A stretch of 64,000 nucleotides of DNA. It comes from Bacteroidetes bacterium HGW-Bacteroidetes-1. Its GTDB lineage: Bacteria > Bacteroidota > Bacteroidia > Bacteroidales > F082. The stretch lies in assembly GCA_002842755.1 (NCBI GenBank), contig PHDU01000012.1, positions 1-64,000 on the forward strand, read 5' to 3'. The position numbers were made by a program, and so were the translations under genes. The notes below the pieces were generated by a model. The model was given only the letters and a program-made list of their open reading frames with translations. It was not told the origin of the DNA and made no database searches. Positions 1 through 10,462 of the stretch are shown piece by piece. Positions within the stretch are counted from its first letter, which is position 1, and every line of letters begins with the position of its first letter.

Positions 1-30
1 TCGAGCTTTAATGATATCATTAGTGTCCAT
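1..30 (-). CDS. Start of a gene running off the left edge (partial)
   Basis: An ATG at 28-30 on the minus strand opens a frame reading MDTNDIIKAR to the window edge. It follows an A-rich leader, and a TACCTTTG -7-like element lies at 43-50, just upstream. No product can be named from ten codons. It reads in the same direction as the small gene at 81-395 and could be cotranscribed with it. Confidence 0.4.
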   Translation of the reverse strand, partial: MDTNDIIKAR

Positions 31-80
31 TGTTTTTTTTAACAAAGGTAACTAATTTACTTTAAATATGAGTATATTAT

Positions 81-395
81 TTATTGACAATTCCTTAGTG
101 CTGCGTATGGCGAATTTCCTGGTAAAGTTATTTCTGCTGATACTATGTCAAAATGAAAGGTTACTTCATTTTTCACCTTATTAATAATCCTCATAATCTT
201 TTCGAAATAAGGTCTGGTATCAAGGGTCAGGTATAAATAAAGAGGCTTTGCTTGATAGATCTCGTTGTAATAAGAAGAAAATGGGGAAACAGATTCCAGC
301 ACGCAGGTTTCTTTTATTAAAAGCTCGTTTTCGATACAGCTGAGTGGTTCCTCTTTTATAAGACCACCAAAGCGTTCTAAGATTTTATTTTCCAT
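81..395 (-). CDS. Unrecognised 104-aa protein, short paralogue of the protein at 59778-60482
   Basis: I do not recognise a named family. The protein has no signal peptide or membrane segment. It starts at ATG after an A-rich leader. Its N-terminus aligns with that of the 234-residue protein at 59778-60482: both begin ME(N/H)K.L, share an EN pair near residue 22, a VLES..PF..Y motif near residues 32-42, a K..R.I..VK stretch and an FD dipeptide near residue 82. It stops where the longer paralogue continues into its second half, so it is either a one-domain version or a truncated copy. The stop codon is clean, and I saw no obvious continuation in the 80 bases that follow. Confidence 0.7.
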   Translation of the reverse strand: MENKILERFGGLIKEEPLSCIENELLIKETCVLESVSPFSSYYNEIYQAKPLYLYLTLDTRPYFEKIMRIINKVKNEVTFHFDIVSAEITLPGNSPYAALRNCQ

Positions 396-542
396 TGTTT
401 TATTTTTTTTTGTTTACTGCTAAGATACTCCATTTGTATGAAAAAAATATAGCTATTTTAAAATTAATTTCATATTTAGTATGCTATATATTTGTATACA
501 TTTGTAGTCAAAGAACATTTGTTGAATTTAAAATAAAAAGTT

Positions 543-1685
543 ATGATTGGATTTACACCTGACGCACGTCAGCTTGAGATTAAAGAAAAGTATCGCGATT
601 TCGTTAACCGATGGGTCATTCCTAACAGACTTAAATATGATCAATTGGCTGAATTTCCTTGGGAGATTGTAAAGGCTGCTTATAATGAAGGTATTATGAA
701 TGGTCCAATGCCATCAAAGTTTGGCGGTAATGACTATTCCATACTCGATGGAGCTCTTGCTTCCGAAGAGTTAGGTGCAGGCTGTATTGGTATTGGAATC
801 TCAATTGACGCCAACACTTTAGCTCTTACGCCTTTATATCTGGCAGCTAATGATGCTCAGCAAAAGAAATTTTTTGGTTTAATCAACGATCAGAAAGCGG
901 TAGCTGCCTACGCACTTACCGAACCCAATGCGGGCTCAGATGTAGCCGGGATCAAATCATCAGCCATTAAACATGGCGACAAGTATTTACTGAATGGCCA
1001 TAAACGCTATATCACGAATGCAGAAGCTTCATCTTTTATCACTGTTTTTGCGCTTACTAATCCTGAAAAAGGTGCTCGTAGTCTGACGGCCTTTGTTGTC
1101 CCAACAGATTCTCCTGGAATCGAAATTAAGCCCAGGCTTCAAAAAATGGGACAGAAGGCATCAGTACAAAATGAACTTATTTTTCATGATGTAGAAATAC
1201 CAGAGGAAAATCGTTTGGGAGATGAAGGAACAGGTTTTTTAATAGCAATGAAAACCTTCGACCGAACTCGTACAGGTGTTGCTGCACTGAGTGTTGGAAA
1301 TGCACGTGCCGCATATGAAATAGCTCTTAAATGGGCCAAAAACAGGATTCAGTTTGGCGCGCCTATTACTGCAAATCAGGGGGTTAGTTTTATGCTTGCT
1401 GATATGGCCACAGAAATAGAGGCAGCTCGGTTACTTACCTGGAATGCTGCATGGGCATATGACAATGGATTAAAAGTCGCAAGTAAGCTATCAGCTATGT
1501 CAAAGTTGTTCGCTTCGGATGTTGGAATGAAAGTAACTACTGATGCCGTGCAGGTGATGGGAGGAGAAGGATACAGCACTGAATTTGCTGTTGAAAAAAT
1601 GATGCGCGATGCAAAACTTTGTCAGATTTACGAAGGAACAAACCAAATTCAAAGATTGGTCATTTCGAAAAGTATATTGAAATAA
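543..1685 (+). CDS. Acyl-CoA dehydrogenase (short-chain/butyryl type)
   Basis: This is an FAD-dependent flavoenzyme that makes the alpha,beta double bond of an acyl-CoA in fatty-acid or branched-chain amino-acid breakdown and passes electrons to ETF. Its 380 residues match the usual length of soluble tetrameric family members. Visible are the N-terminal helical domain, the signature YALTEPNAGSDVA (about residues 122-134) in the beta domain, IQFGAPI in the C-terminal helical domain, and YEGTNQIQR near the C-terminus, where Glu364 is the expected catalytic base. Exact chain-length or branched substrate cannot be read from sequence. It converges on a larger dehydrogenase and shares a terminator with it. 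Confidence 0.93.
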   Translation: MIGFTPDARQLEIKEKYRDFVNRWVIPNRLKYDQLAEFPWEIVKAAYNEGIMNGPMPSKFGGNDYSILDGALASEELGAGCIGIGISIDANTLALTPLYLAANDAQQKKFFGLINDQKAVAAYALTEPNAGSDVAGIKSSAIKHGDKYLLNGHKRYITNAEASSFITVFALTNPEKGARSLTAFVVPTDSPGIEIKPRLQKMGQKASVQNELIFHDVEIPEENRLGDEGTGFLIAMKTFDRTRTGVAALSVGNARAAYEIALKWAKNRIQFGAPITANQGVSFMLADMATEIEAARLLTWNAAWAYDNGLKVASKLSAMSKLFASDVGMKVTTDAVQVMGGEGYSTEFAVEKMMRDAKLCQIYEGTNQIQRLVISKSILK

Positions 1686-1698
1686 AATTATTAAAATA

Positions 1699-1736
1699 AA
1701 AAAAGGGTGTCTTGTAATGAGAACACCCTTTTTTTA
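1699..1736. terminator. Bidirectional intrinsic terminator between the two acyl-CoA dehydrogenases
   Basis: AAAAGGGTGT at 1701-1710 pairs with ACACCCTTTT at 1723-1732 around a 12-base loop, with A and T runs flanking the stem. It sits between convergent genes and can serve both strands. Confidence 0.85.
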
Positions 1737-1749
1737 TAATTTCATCATT

Positions 1750-3528
1750 TCAATAACAATACTTGTTTTCTTCAATGAGTTTTTCAGCAATTCTACGCCG
1801 GGCATTCTTAACATTTACAGGTTTCGTCCTGCATAACTTTTGTAATACATCAGTCTGCTTATTAACCTGATCTTCCGCAGCAAAGCCTAAAATCGCGTCC
1901 GTACCTGCCTTCATTATGATTGAAGATGCTTCATGAGCAAGAACATCAAGAATATCACGGCTGAGAACATTACTTTCTTTACCCTGAATATTCTCTTGCT
2001 TCATGACCCGTAAAACTGAGGATTCGAGCACATAAATTTGCATAAGCATATCCGCCAAATTCATCATAACTTCTTCTTCTTCAGAAATTTTTCTTCCAAA
2101 TGCATCGGTAATTCCAGGAATTAGAATCAAAATTGCTTTCTTTAGGTTACGTACCAGAACCATCTTTTCATCAAAATAGGAAATACCATCAGTATTTTCT
2201 GATTGATCAAGACTTTCAAAGGCAATCCTGGCATTCTCAAGAAGATTAAACTCATTTTTCAAACCTTTTTTTAGCAAGGCATCAACGGCAAGCAGGCGAT
2301 TTATTTCATTGGTTCCTTCAAAAATACGGTTGATTCGCGAATCGCGATATGCTCTATCTACAGGTGTTTCGGATGAAAATCCCATTCCACCATATATTTG
2401 GACTGCCTCGTCAACTACATAATCAAGAGCTTCAGATCCATAAACTTTCATCATCGCACATTCCACGGCATAATCTGCAACACCTTCAATGTTCGCACGA
2501 CCATGGTCAACACCCTCTGATTTTAAAAATAATATATTATCCTGAATATCCTTACTTGCTCTGTAAATAGCTGATTCAGTCGCAAATGTGCGAATCACTT
2601 GTTGTGCTAGTTTATGTTTTATAGCACCAAATTCAGCGATGGCTTTGCCAAACTGTTTTCGTTCATTGGCATAATTGACAGAGTGAAAAATAGCTCTTTT
2701 TGCCCCACCTACAACGGTTGCACCCAACTTAATACGTCCTAAATGGAGAATATTTAATGCAATTCTAAAACCTTCACCTCGTTTGCCCAGAAGATTTTCA
2801 ACAGGTACTTTTACGTCATTATAGAAAATTTGCCTGGTAGATGAGCCTTTAATACCCATTTTTTTCTCCTCGGCATTCATGCTGACACCTTCCCATTCGC
2901 GTTCTACAATAAAAGCGCTTAATACTCTATCGTTATCAATCTTAGCAAAAACCGTTTGTACATCAGCAAAGCCACCATTCGTTATCCACATTTTCTGGCC
3001 ATTCAGTATGTAATGCTTTCCATCTTCTGATAATACAGCGCGTGTACGTCCTGAATTTGCGTCTGATCCAGCTCCAGGTTCTGTTAGACAATAAGCAGCC
3101 ATTAACGCACCGGATGCAAGTTTTGGAATATATTTTTCCTTTTGATATTCATTTCCATAATAAAGAATTGGCAATGTCCCAATTCCTGTGTGTGCCATTA
3201 CGGCAACGGAATAGGAGTAACCAGATCCAAGCGCTTCATTTGCGCGCATAATAGAAAGAAAAGACTGCTCAAAGCCTCCATATTCTTCTGGAACTGATAA
3301 ACCTAATAATCCCATATCTCCAGCCTTTTTTAGTAGTTGAGACATTAAGCCATTTTCCTGACTATCGATACGATCCAGATGCGGAAAAATCTCTGTTTCA
3401 AGAAAATCCCGGCAGCTGTCAACAATCATTTTTGTCTCTTCATCAAATTCTTCAGGAATAAAAACATCTTGAAAATCAACGTCTTTAATAAGAAATTCTC
3501 CCCCTTTTATTACTGCTTTTTCACTCAT
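1750..3528 (-). CDS. Acyl-CoA dehydrogenase with C-terminal extension (VLCAD/ACAD9-like)
   Basis: A second acyl-CoA dehydrogenase of 592 residues, about 200 longer than the canonical enzyme. The core shows YCLTEPGAGSDAN, MWITNGGFAD, RKQFGKAI and RIFEGTNEINR, which carries the catalytic Glu. The extra C-terminal helical domain (about 400-592) is the arrangement of very-long-chain/ACAD9-type and bacterial 600-residue enzymes. I set the start at the ATG at 3526-3528 (MSEKAVIKGG) because the upstream in-frame ATG adds only eight residues without family support. Substrate is probably a long-chain acyl-CoA, by family analogy only. Confidence 0.9.
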   Translation of the reverse strand: MSEKAVIKGGEFLIKDVDFQDVFIPEEFDEETKMIVDSCRDFLETEIFPHLDRIDSQENGLMSQLLKKAGDMGLLGLSVPEEYGGFEQSFLSIMRANEALGSGYSYSVAVMAHTGIGTLPILYYGNEYQKEKYIPKLASGALMAAYCLTEPGAGSDANSGRTRAVLSEDGKHYILNGQKMWITNGGFADVQTVFAKIDNDRVLSAFIVEREWEGVSMNAEEKKMGIKGSSTRQIFYNDVKVPVENLLGKRGEGFRIALNILHLGRIKLGATVVGGAKRAIFHSVNYANERKQFGKAIAEFGAIKHKLAQQVIRTFATESAIYRASKDIQDNILFLKSEGVDHGRANIEGVADYAVECAMMKVYGSEALDYVVDEAVQIYGGMGFSSETPVDRAYRDSRINRIFEGTNEINRLLAVDALLKKGLKNEFNLLENARIAFESLDQSENTDGISYFDEKMVLVRNLKKAILILIPGITDAFGRKISEEEEVMMNLADMLMQIYVLESSVLRVMKQENIQGKESNVLSRDILDVLAHEASSIIMKAGTDAILGFAAEDQVNKQTDVLQKLCRTKPVNVKNARRRIAEKLIEENKYCY

Positions 3529-3605
3529 AAAATATTCATATTTATGGCGCAAACTTAAAACATTTAATGATAATACTGTGTGTATATAACTAATTTAGAA
3601 AGAGT

Positions 3606-3640
3606 AAAAAAAAGCCCGGGCTAAGAAGCACGAGCTTTTA
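3606..3640 (-). terminator. Intrinsic terminator of clpC
   Basis: On the minus strand AAAGCTCGTGC pairs with GCCCGGGCTTT around TTCTTA, with one mismatch and one G-T pair. A T-run follows. It lies just after the clpC stop. Confidence 0.8.
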
Positions 3641-3664
3641 TAAGAATGTATTCCATCTATGGGT

Positions 3665-6202
3665 TTACTTTTGCTTCACTACTTTTGTAGATTTTTCGAT
3701 TTGAATGGTAATTTCAACCTTTTCTGAATCAAAATCAAGTAGAATTCGATCGCCTGAATGAAGTTTAGTTTTGATGATTTCTTCTGCAAGGGCATCTTCT
3801 ACATATTTTTGAATTGCACGTTTTAATGGTCTTGCACCAAACTGCTCGTCCCAGCCTTTCTCAACAATATAGTCTTTCGCTTTTTCACTTAATTGAAGTG
3901 TATAGCCCATTTCTTCAACCCGCTTGTAAAGATGACTCAATTCAATATCAATAATTTTATGAATGTCATCGCGTCCGAGCGAATCAAAAATGACTACATC
4001 GTCGATACGATTTAAGAACTCAGGTGCAAAAGCTTTTCTAAGCGCGCCCTCTATAACTGCCTGTGAATAGGTTGTCTTTGCCGTTTGTCTGGCCCCGGTA
4101 CTGAAACCAACTCCTTGACCAAAATCTTTAAGCTGTCGTGATCCAATGTTGGATGTCATGATTACGATGGTATTTTTAAAGTCAACGCGCCTTCCCAGAC
4201 TATCAGTAAGCACCCCGTCATCAAGCACCTGGAGTAATAAATGAAAAACATCCGGATGTGCCTTCTCAATTTCATCGAGCAAAACGATGGAATAGGGTTT
4301 CCTTCTGACTTTTTCTGTGAGTTGTCCGCCCTCTTCATAACCAACATATCCTGGAGGAGCTCCGACAAGGCGTGATACAGCAAATTTTTCCATGTATTCA
4401 CTCATATCAATCCTAACAAGCGCATCCTCAGTATCAAACATATATTTTGAAAGCACTTTGGCAAGATAGGTTTTTCCTACACCGGTAGGCCCCAAAAAAA
4501 TGAATGTTCCTATCGGTTTACTGGGGTCTTTCAACCCGGCACGGTTACGCCTGATGGCTTTTACAACTTTTTTTATAGCATCTTTCTGACCAATGACTGA
4601 ATTTTCCAAATCATCTTCCATGCTTATCAAACGATCGCTTTCGTTTTGAGCAATTCTCTGCACAGGAATACCTGTCATCATTGCAACTACTTCGGCAACA
4701 TTTTCTTCAGAGACTGTTTCACGATGAATTTTCGAATCATCCTCCCATCTTTTCTTCGCTATATCGAGAGCTTCAGTAAGTTTACGTTCATTGTCACGAA
4801 ACATTGCTGCTTCTTCAAATTTTTGTATTTGAATTGCTTTATTTTTCTTCAGACGTGTTTCTTCAATGTCATTCTCCAGTTCAATAATCTCTATTGGAAC
4901 ATGAATATTATTGATGTGCACTCTGGCTCCGGCTTCATCAAGTGCATCTATGGCCTTGTCAGGGAGAAATCTGTCTGACAAATAGCGATTGGTCAGCTTT
5001 ACGCATGCCTCAATAGCATCAGCTTCATATTTTACCAGGTGATGATCTTCATATTTGTCCTTGATGTTATTCAAAATTTCAATCGTTTCCTCAGGAGATG
5101 TCGGATCAATAAGGATTTTTTGAAAGCGACGTTCTAGGGCACCATCTTTTTCGATGTATTGTCTGTATTCGTTAAGAGTAGTGGCACCAATACATTGCAG
5201 TTCGCCTCTGGCCAGTGCAGGTTTAAACATATTGGAAGCATCGAGCGAACCACTTGCATTACCTGCACCAACAATTGTATGGATTTCATCGATAAACAAA
5301 ATAACATCCGGGTTTTTTTCAATTTCATTTAGCACTGCCTTCATTCGTTCCTCAAACTGGCCGCGGTATTTTGTTCCGGCGACCAGTGATGCGATATCTA
5401 GCATAATAATACGCTTGTTAAACAATGCACGGGAAACTTTTCGCTGAACAATGCGCAACGCTAATCCTTCAGCAATGGCAGATTTTCCCACACCTGGTTC
5501 ACCGATTAAAATAGGGTTGTTTTTTTTACGACGACTTAATATCTGTGCGACCCGCTCAAGTTCCTTCTCGCGACCAACAATTGGATCTAACCGGTGTTCT
5601 TCAGCTGCGCGTGTCAGATCGCGACCAAAATTGTCTAAAACAGGTGTTTTGGATTTGGTATCAGCAGTTTTTTTAACCCCTCCTGAAATTGGACGTGCTT
5701 CATCCTCATCTTCGGAAGATTCACCTGGATATTCTGATTTAGGTTTTTGGGCGCTGGCCTCATCACCAGAAATCATATACAATAATTCATTTTTATATGA
5801 TTGATAATCAATGCCTTGAGATTCCAGTTTTTGAGTAATAAGATTGTTTTTATCCCGCAATATGGCAAGTAGTAAATGTTCTGTGTGAATTACTTCACTA
5901 TTCAACTCCTTCGCTGCTATGTAAGTAAACTTCAAAGCTCTTTCAGTTTGTTTCATGAGCGGAATATTTGTCATATTGTTTTCAACCTCATTTGGATTAC
6001 GAATCGCTGATTCAATTTTCCTTCTGAAGTCTTCAATGTCCACTCCAAGATACTTTAATACCTGAAGTGCTTTTCCATCACCGTCACGTACCATGCCAAG
6101 AAATAAATGTTCAAGTCCTATGTAGTTGTTTCCTAGTCTGATAGCCTCTTCATGACTGTAACTTAATATGTCTCTCACTTGTGGTGAAAATTTTGCATCC
6201 AT
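3665..6202 (-). CDS. clpC: ClpC-type AAA+ unfoldase, ATPase subunit of the Clp protease
   Basis: This is a hexameric ATP-driven unfoldase that feeds proteins to ClpP. Its 845 residues match ClpC. Two Clp_N repeats occupy about 1-145, followed by an acidic linker. The first AAA+ domain has Walker A GEPGVGKS at about 234-241, then a UVR-like middle segment ([14 protein letters not shown]), then a second AAA+ domain with [22 protein letters not shown] and the arginine-rich [10 protein letters not shown] near the C-terminus. The UVR-like middle and the missing long ClpB coiled coil favour ClpC over ClpB. It stands alone with its own terminator, divergent from gyrA. A TACCTTTG -7-like element lies upstream at 6279-6286. 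Confidence 0.95.
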   Translation of the reverse strand: MDAKFSPQVRDILSYSHEEAIRLGNNYIGLEHLFLGMVRDGDGKALQVLKYLGVDIEDFRRKIESAIRNPNEVENNMTNIPLMKQTERALKFTYIAAKELNSEVIHTEHLLLAILRDKNNLITQKLESQGIDYQSYKNELLYMISGDEASAQKPKSEYPGESSEDEDEARPISGGVKKTADTKSKTPVLDNFGRDLTRAAEEHRLDPIVGREKELERVAQILSRRKKNNPILIGEPGVGKSAIAEGLALRIVQRKVSRALFNKRIIMLDIASLVAGTKYRGQFEERMKAVLNEIEKNPDVILFIDEIHTIVGAGNASGSLDASNMFKPALARGELQCIGATTLNEYRQYIEKDGALERRFQKILIDPTSPEETIEILNNIKDKYEDHHLVKYEADAIEACVKLTNRYLSDRFLPDKAIDALDEAGARVHINNIHVPIEIIELENDIEETRLKKNKAIQIQKFEEAAMFRDNERKLTEALDIAKKRWEDDSKIHRETVSEENVAEVVAMMTGIPVQRIAQNESDRLISMEDDLENSVIGQKDAIKKVVKAIRRNRAGLKDPSKPIGTFIFLGPTGVGKTYLAKVLSKYMFDTEDALVRIDMSEYMEKFAVSRLVGAPPGYVGYEEGGQLTEKVRRKPYSIVLLDEIEKAHPDVFHLLLQVLDDGVLTDSLGRRVDFKNTIVIMTSNIGSRQLKDFGQGVGFSTGARQTAKTTYSQAVIEGALRKAFAPEFLNRIDDVVIFDSLGRDDIHKIIDIELSHLYKRVEEMGYTLQLSEKAKDYIVEKGWDEQFGARPLKRAIQKYVEDALAEEIIKTKLHSGDRILLDFDSEKVEITIQIEKSTKVVKQK

Positions 6203-6371
6203 ATATTTTTCCTTCTATTAATCGTTTATCGTTTTGCCAATAAAGAGTTTATGTCATTTTCAATGATTATATTTAAGTCAAAGGTAGTAACAAAAATTAG
6301 TCCAACTTTGTTCGCAGTTTAAAAATATCAACAATAGGATGTTTAAACTATTAATAAATATGGTGTACAAC

Positions 6372-6405
6372 TTTGTTTTTAAAAGCCAATAATTTCTTAC
6401 TTTTG
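6372..6405 (+). promoter_or_regulatory. Bacteroidetes-type promoter of gyrA
   Basis: TTTG at 6372-6375 and TACTTTTG at 6398-6405 are separated by 22 bases, slightly longer than the usual 19. They lie 37 bases before the gyrA start. Confidence 0.55.
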
Positions 6406-6442
6406 CACCTCATAATTAAGCAAGATTAACATTTAAAGTTGA

Positions 6443-8962
6443 ATGGAAGAAGTATTTGAAGGTGAAAAGATTATAAAGGTCAATATTGAGAATCAAATGA
6501 AGTCTGCCTACATTGATTACTCAATGTCGGTAATTGTTTCTCGTGCCTTACCTGATGTTCGTGATGGATTGAAACCTGTTCATCGCCGTGTACTCTATGG
6601 AATGTTAGACCTGGGAGTGCTATCAAACAGATCGTATAAAAAATCAGCCAGAATCGTTGGTGAGGTATTGGGTAAATACCATCCTCATGGCGATACATCT
6701 GTTTACGATGCAATGGTTCGAATGGCCCAGGAGTGGTCGTTGCGATATCCCCTCGTTGATGGTCAAGGAAACTTTGGTTCAATTGATGGTGATAGTCCTG
6801 CTGCTATGCGTTATACAGAAGCACGCTTAAGAAAGTTAGCTGAAGAAATGCTATCTGATATTGACAAGGAAACAGTTGATTTTCAGTTTAATTTTGATGA
6901 TACGTTACAGGAACCAACAGTTCTACCAGCACTTATTCCTAACCTTTTAATCAATGGTGCCAGTGGAATTGCTGTTGGTATGGCTACAAATATGCCACCA
7001 CATAATTTAACAGAAGTCGTGAATGGTGTTATTGCATATATCGACAATCGTGATATTACGATACCAGAGCTTATGCAATACATTAAAGCTCCTGACTTTC
7101 CGACAGGTGGCATTATCTATGGTTATGAAGGTGTGAGGGATGCTTTCGAAACAGGGAGAGGTCGTATCGTTTTACGAGGTGAGGCTCAGTTTGAAGAACA
7201 TAGCGGACGGGATTGGATCATTGTGACTTCTATACCCTTTATGGTAAACAAGGCTGATATGATTAAAAAGACCGCCGATCTTGTGAATGATAAAAAATTG
7301 GATGGTATTTCTGATATCAGAGATGAGTCAGACAGAAAGGGGATGCGTATTGTTTACGAACTAAAAAGAGATGCAATTCCAAATATTGTGCTGAATAAGC
7401 TTTATCAGATGACAGCATTGCAAACATCTTTTAGCGTTAACAATATTGCCTTGGTTCATGGAAGGCCAAAAATGCTCAATCTCAAAGAATTAATTCATTA
7501 TTTTGTTGAGCATCGTCACGAGGTTGTTATTCGCCGTACACGTTTTGAATTGAAGGAAGCTCAAAAAAGAGCACATATACTTGAAGGCCTGATCATTGCT
7601 CTTGATAATATTGATGCAGTAATTGAACTTATCAAAGCTTCAAAAAATGCAGAAGAAGCGCGCAGTGGCCTGATGGAAAAATTCAGTCTGTCTGAAATAC
7701 AGGCACGTGCAATTCTGGATATGCGACTTCAACGTTTGACTGGACTTGAAATTCAAAAAATAAAAGAGGAATACGATGAAATCCTCAAAATGATTGCGAG
7801 TTATAGTGAAATATTAGAAAGTGAAAGTCTTCGTTTTGAAATCATAAAAAATGAAATGATTGGTGTGAAGGATAAATATGGTGACACTTCACGCTCAACC
7901 ATCGTATATTCACCCGATGATTTTAAAATTGAAGATACAATTCCTGATGAAGCAGTTGTGCTTACAATTTCCCATTTAGGATACATAAAACGCACAGCGT
8001 TAAGTGAATATCGTCGTCAGAGTAGGGGAGGTAAGGGGTCTAAAGGCTCAGAATCGCGTGATGAAGATTTTATTGAACATCTGTTCATTGCGACCAATCA
8101 TAACTATATGCTCTTCTTTACAGAACGCGGAAAATGCTTCTGGATGCGCGTTTTTGAAATTCCTGAAGGAACAAAGATCAGCAAAGGCAGAGCAATTCAA
8201 AATCTGATTAATATTGATCCTGATGACATGGTTAAAGCCTATATTAATGTGCTTAATCTCAAGGATCAAGATTATATTGAGAACAATTTTATTATTCTTT
8301 GTACGCAAAAAGGAGTAATAAAAAAGACAAGCCTTGAAGCCTATTCACGCCCGCGTCAAAACGGAATCAATGCGATCACGATTCGCGAAGGGGATGTGCT
8401 GCTAGAAGCAAAGCTTACAAATGGTAAAAACGAAGTACTAATGGCTCTGAAATCAGGGAGGGCTATTCGATTCAATGAAAGCACGGTTCGCCCGATGGGT
8501 CGCAATGCTTCTGGAGTACGAGGCATTTCACTTGCAAACGAAAAAGATGAGGTAATTGGAATGATTTGCCTTGAAAATGGAGAATCAGATATTCTTGTAG
8601 TTTCAGAAAAAGGGTATGGGAAACGTTCCGATCTTAATGATTATCGGGTAACAAACAGAGGTGGAAAAGGTGTAAAAACGCTTAATGTAACTGAAAAAAC
8701 AGGTCGTCTTATTGCAATAAAAGATGTGGTCGATAACGATGATCTTATGATCATTAATAAATCAGGAATTATTATAAGGATAGGTGTTGAAAGTCTAAGA
8801 GTGATGGGCAGAGCGACACAAGGTGTTCGACTTATAAATCTGAGAGCAAATGATGAAATAGCAGCTGTTGCAAAGGTTAAAGTTGATGAAGAAGAAGATT
8901 TGATGGACGAAAACACTGATATACAGATAGATGAAAATAGTGGTTTGATTGTTGATGAATAA
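6443..8962 (+). CDS. gyrA: DNA gyrase subunit A
   Basis: This is the breakage-reunion subunit of DNA gyrase, which acts with GyrB to introduce negative supercoils. It is 839 residues long. The catalytic tyrosine is Tyr124 in [10 protein letters not shown]. The quinolone-determining region reads [10 protein letters not shown], with Thr85 at the position of E. coli Ser83 and Asp89 at the position of Asp87. The C-terminal beta-pinwheel contains a GyrA-box-like RRQSRGGKG in its first blade and a second RGGKGVK later; this argues for GyrA rather than ParC. The C-terminal tail is acidic. It is divergent from clpC and followed by a TPR gene. Confidence 0.96.
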   Translation: MEEVFEGEKIIKVNIENQMKSAYIDYSMSVIVSRALPDVRDGLKPVHRRVLYGMLDLGVLSNRSYKKSARIVGEVLGKYHPHGDTSVYDAMVRMAQEWSLRYPLVDGQGNFGSIDGDSPAAMRYTEARLRKLAEEMLSDIDKETVDFQFNFDDTLQEPTVLPALIPNLLINGASGIAVGMATNMPPHNLTEVVNGVIAYIDNRDITIPELMQYIKAPDFPTGGIIYGYEGVRDAFETGRGRIVLRGEAQFEEHSGRDWIIVTSIPFMVNKADMIKKTADLVNDKKLDGISDIRDESDRKGMRIVYELKRDAIPNIVLNKLYQMTALQTSFSVNNIALVHGRPKMLNLKELIHYFVEHRHEVVIRRTRFELKEAQKRAHILEGLIIALDNIDAVIELIKASKNAEEARSGLMEKFSLSEIQARAILDMRLQRLTGLEIQKIKEEYDEILKMIASYSEILESESLRFEIIKNEMIGVKDKYGDTSRSTIVYSPDDFKIEDTIPDEAVVLTISHLGYIKRTALSEYRRQSRGGKGSKGSESRDEDFIEHLFIATNHNYMLFFTERGKCFWMRVFEIPEGTKISKGRAIQNLINIDPDDMVKAYINVLNLKDQDYIENNFIILCTQKGVIKKTSLEAYSRPRQNGINAITIREGDVLLEAKLTNGKNEVLMALKSGRAIRFNESTVRPMGRNASGVRGISLANEKDEVIGMICLENGESDILVVSEKGYGKRSDLNDYRVTNRGGKGVKTLNVTEKTGRLIAIKDVVDNDDLMIINKSGIIIRIGVESLRVMGRATQGVRLINLRANDEIAAVAKVKVDEEEDLMDENTDIQIDENSGLIVDE

Positions 8963-8983
8963 ATAAGATATAATACTTTTTTT

Positions 8984-8999
8984 TGGCATGAATAATGCA
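8984..8999 (+). promoter_or_regulatory. Candidate sigma-54 promoter upstream of the TPR gene
   Basis: TGGCAT, five bases, then ATGCA: the invariant GG (8985-8986) and GC (8997-8998) have the exact 10-base separation of -24/-12 promoters. Two of the less strict consensus positions differ. It lies 35 bases before the start of the TPR gene. A sigma-54 activator is encoded at 38401-39789, but no link to this site is shown. Confidence 0.45.
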
Positions 9000-9034
9000 T
9001 GTTGTTAAATTATTAAAATCTAAAACTACACATT

Positions 9035-10180
9035 ATGAAAAAGTTAATCATGATACTGGCTGTATTAATTGCTGGTACTAGCTTGATGGCACAGAAATCA
9101 GAAAGGACCAACGCTTTTATGTACAATAAAAATGGTCAGTATGATAAAGCACGTGAATCTATTGACAAAGCTGTTATACATGAAAAAACACGTGATGATG
9201 CAAAAGCCTGGATGTACAGAGGAATCATTTATCTTAACATTGTTTTTTCAGATAAATATGATAGTCTTGATACATTAGCACTTGAAAAGAGCCTAGAGTC
9301 GTTTATTAAAACCAAAGAGCTCGATCCCAATGACGAATTGAAGCAGGAAGCTGATATTACACCACGTATTGATGCAATCGGGCAGCAATATTTTGCAAAT
9401 GCTGTTGAAAAATTTAATAATCAATCGTTTGATTTAGCTGCTCTCGATTTCAAAAAAGCCTATAATGTTGCAAAGATTATCAACAAAATAGATACACTTG
9501 CCTTACTTAATGCAGGTTTGTCTTCTGTTCGAGGTGAAGATTTCGCAAAAGCCATTGTATATTATGGGATGTTAATGGAAATAGGGTTTGATGAACCTGA
9601 TTTGTATAGAAATATGGCTATTTCATACCGTGGATTAGAAAACAACGAAAAAATGCTTGAAATCATCAAAGCAGGACGCTTAAAATATCCTGAAGATTCA
9701 GGTCTTTTATTGGAAGAAATTAACGCATATCTTGCACTGGGTCAAGGAGCTAAAGTGGTTGATGACTTGAAAGATCTTGTGGCGAAAGACCCGGAAAATT
9801 ACTCCATTTTCTTTGTTTTAGGAACCATATATGGCGATGAAACAAATGCAGAAATGTACAATATGGAAAGCGCTATAGATTATTATGAGAAAGCTATTAA
9901 TTTGGACCCTGAGTATTATGATGCTATCTATAATCTTGGTGCATTGTATATAAACGAGTCCAACAAACTTCAGGTGAAAGCAAATGATTTGCCATTGACT
10001 GAAGTAAAGGCTTATGAAGCTTTAACTGAAGAAGCAAATGTAATTATTAGGAAAGCATTGCCACATCTTGAAAAGGCTCATGAAATGCAACCCGACAATC
10101 AGGAAACTATTCGAGTTTTAAAGTCCATTTACATTAGATTTAAAATGGATGAAAAACTAAAAAAGATGAATGAGTTATAA
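9035..10180 (+). CDS. Secreted tetratricopeptide-repeat protein
   Basis: A signal peptide (MKKLIMILAVLIAGTSLMAQ) is followed by helical repeats. TPR-like units are visible at ARESIDKAV, DLAALDFKKAYNVAK, AIDYYEKAINLDPEYYDAIYNLGALY and LPHLEKAHEMQPDNQET. These repeats usually build a protein-binding scaffold. The role is unknown; a periplasmic or outer-membrane location is inferred from the signal peptide. It may be transcribed from the sigma-54-like site just upstream, and a strong terminator follows, so it is probably a single-gene unit. Confidence 0.85.
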   Translation: MKKLIMILAVLIAGTSLMAQKSERTNAFMYNKNGQYDKARESIDKAVIHEKTRDDAKAWMYRGIIYLNIVFSDKYDSLDTLALEKSLESFIKTKELDPNDELKQEADITPRIDAIGQQYFANAVEKFNNQSFDLAALDFKKAYNVAKIINKIDTLALLNAGLSSVRGEDFAKAIVYYGMLMEIGFDEPDLYRNMAISYRGLENNEKMLEIIKAGRLKYPEDSGLLLEEINAYLALGQGAKVVDDLKDLVAKDPENYSIFFVLGTIYGDETNAEMYNMESAIDYYEKAINLDPEYYDAIYNLGALYINESNKLQVKANDLPLTEVKAYEALTEEANVIIRKALPHLEKAHEMQPDNQETIRVLKSIYIRFKMDEKLKKMNEL

Positions 10181-10203
10181 TCCTCACATAAATTTAAAAG
10201 AAC

Positions 10204-10237
10204 AAAAAACTTCCTTCGCAAGAGGGGAGTTTTTTTT
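10204..10237 (+). terminator. Intrinsic terminator of the TPR gene
   Basis: AAAAAACTTCC pairs with GGGGAGTTTTTT around a short loop containing TTCGCAAGA. A run of T follows. It lies 23 bases past the stop. Confidence 0.8.
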
Positions 10238-10462
10238 TGAGAAGAAATATGATTCTTAATGGTTCACAAATATTGTATTTAACATAATATTAATTATCAT
10301 AATATTTATGAATTTCATAAGCTTATTTCAGAAACAGTAATACCACCTATTTTTATACTTCTATAAGCTTTCAATCTTTGAGTGAATTCCTTTAGATCAC
10401 AATTGCTATCTTCGCAAAGTAATTATCATGGTTATCACTTTTCTCTGAAAGTAATTTTTCAA

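Noticed and set aside
6443-8962. ParC rather than GyrA
   Set aside because: The C-terminal domain has a GyrA-box-like RRQSRGGKG and a full-length pinwheel, which ParC usually lacks.
10238-10462. Magnesium riboswitch (M-box) upstream of mgtE
   Set aside because: The leader is AT-rich and I could not find the conserved M-box helices by eye.
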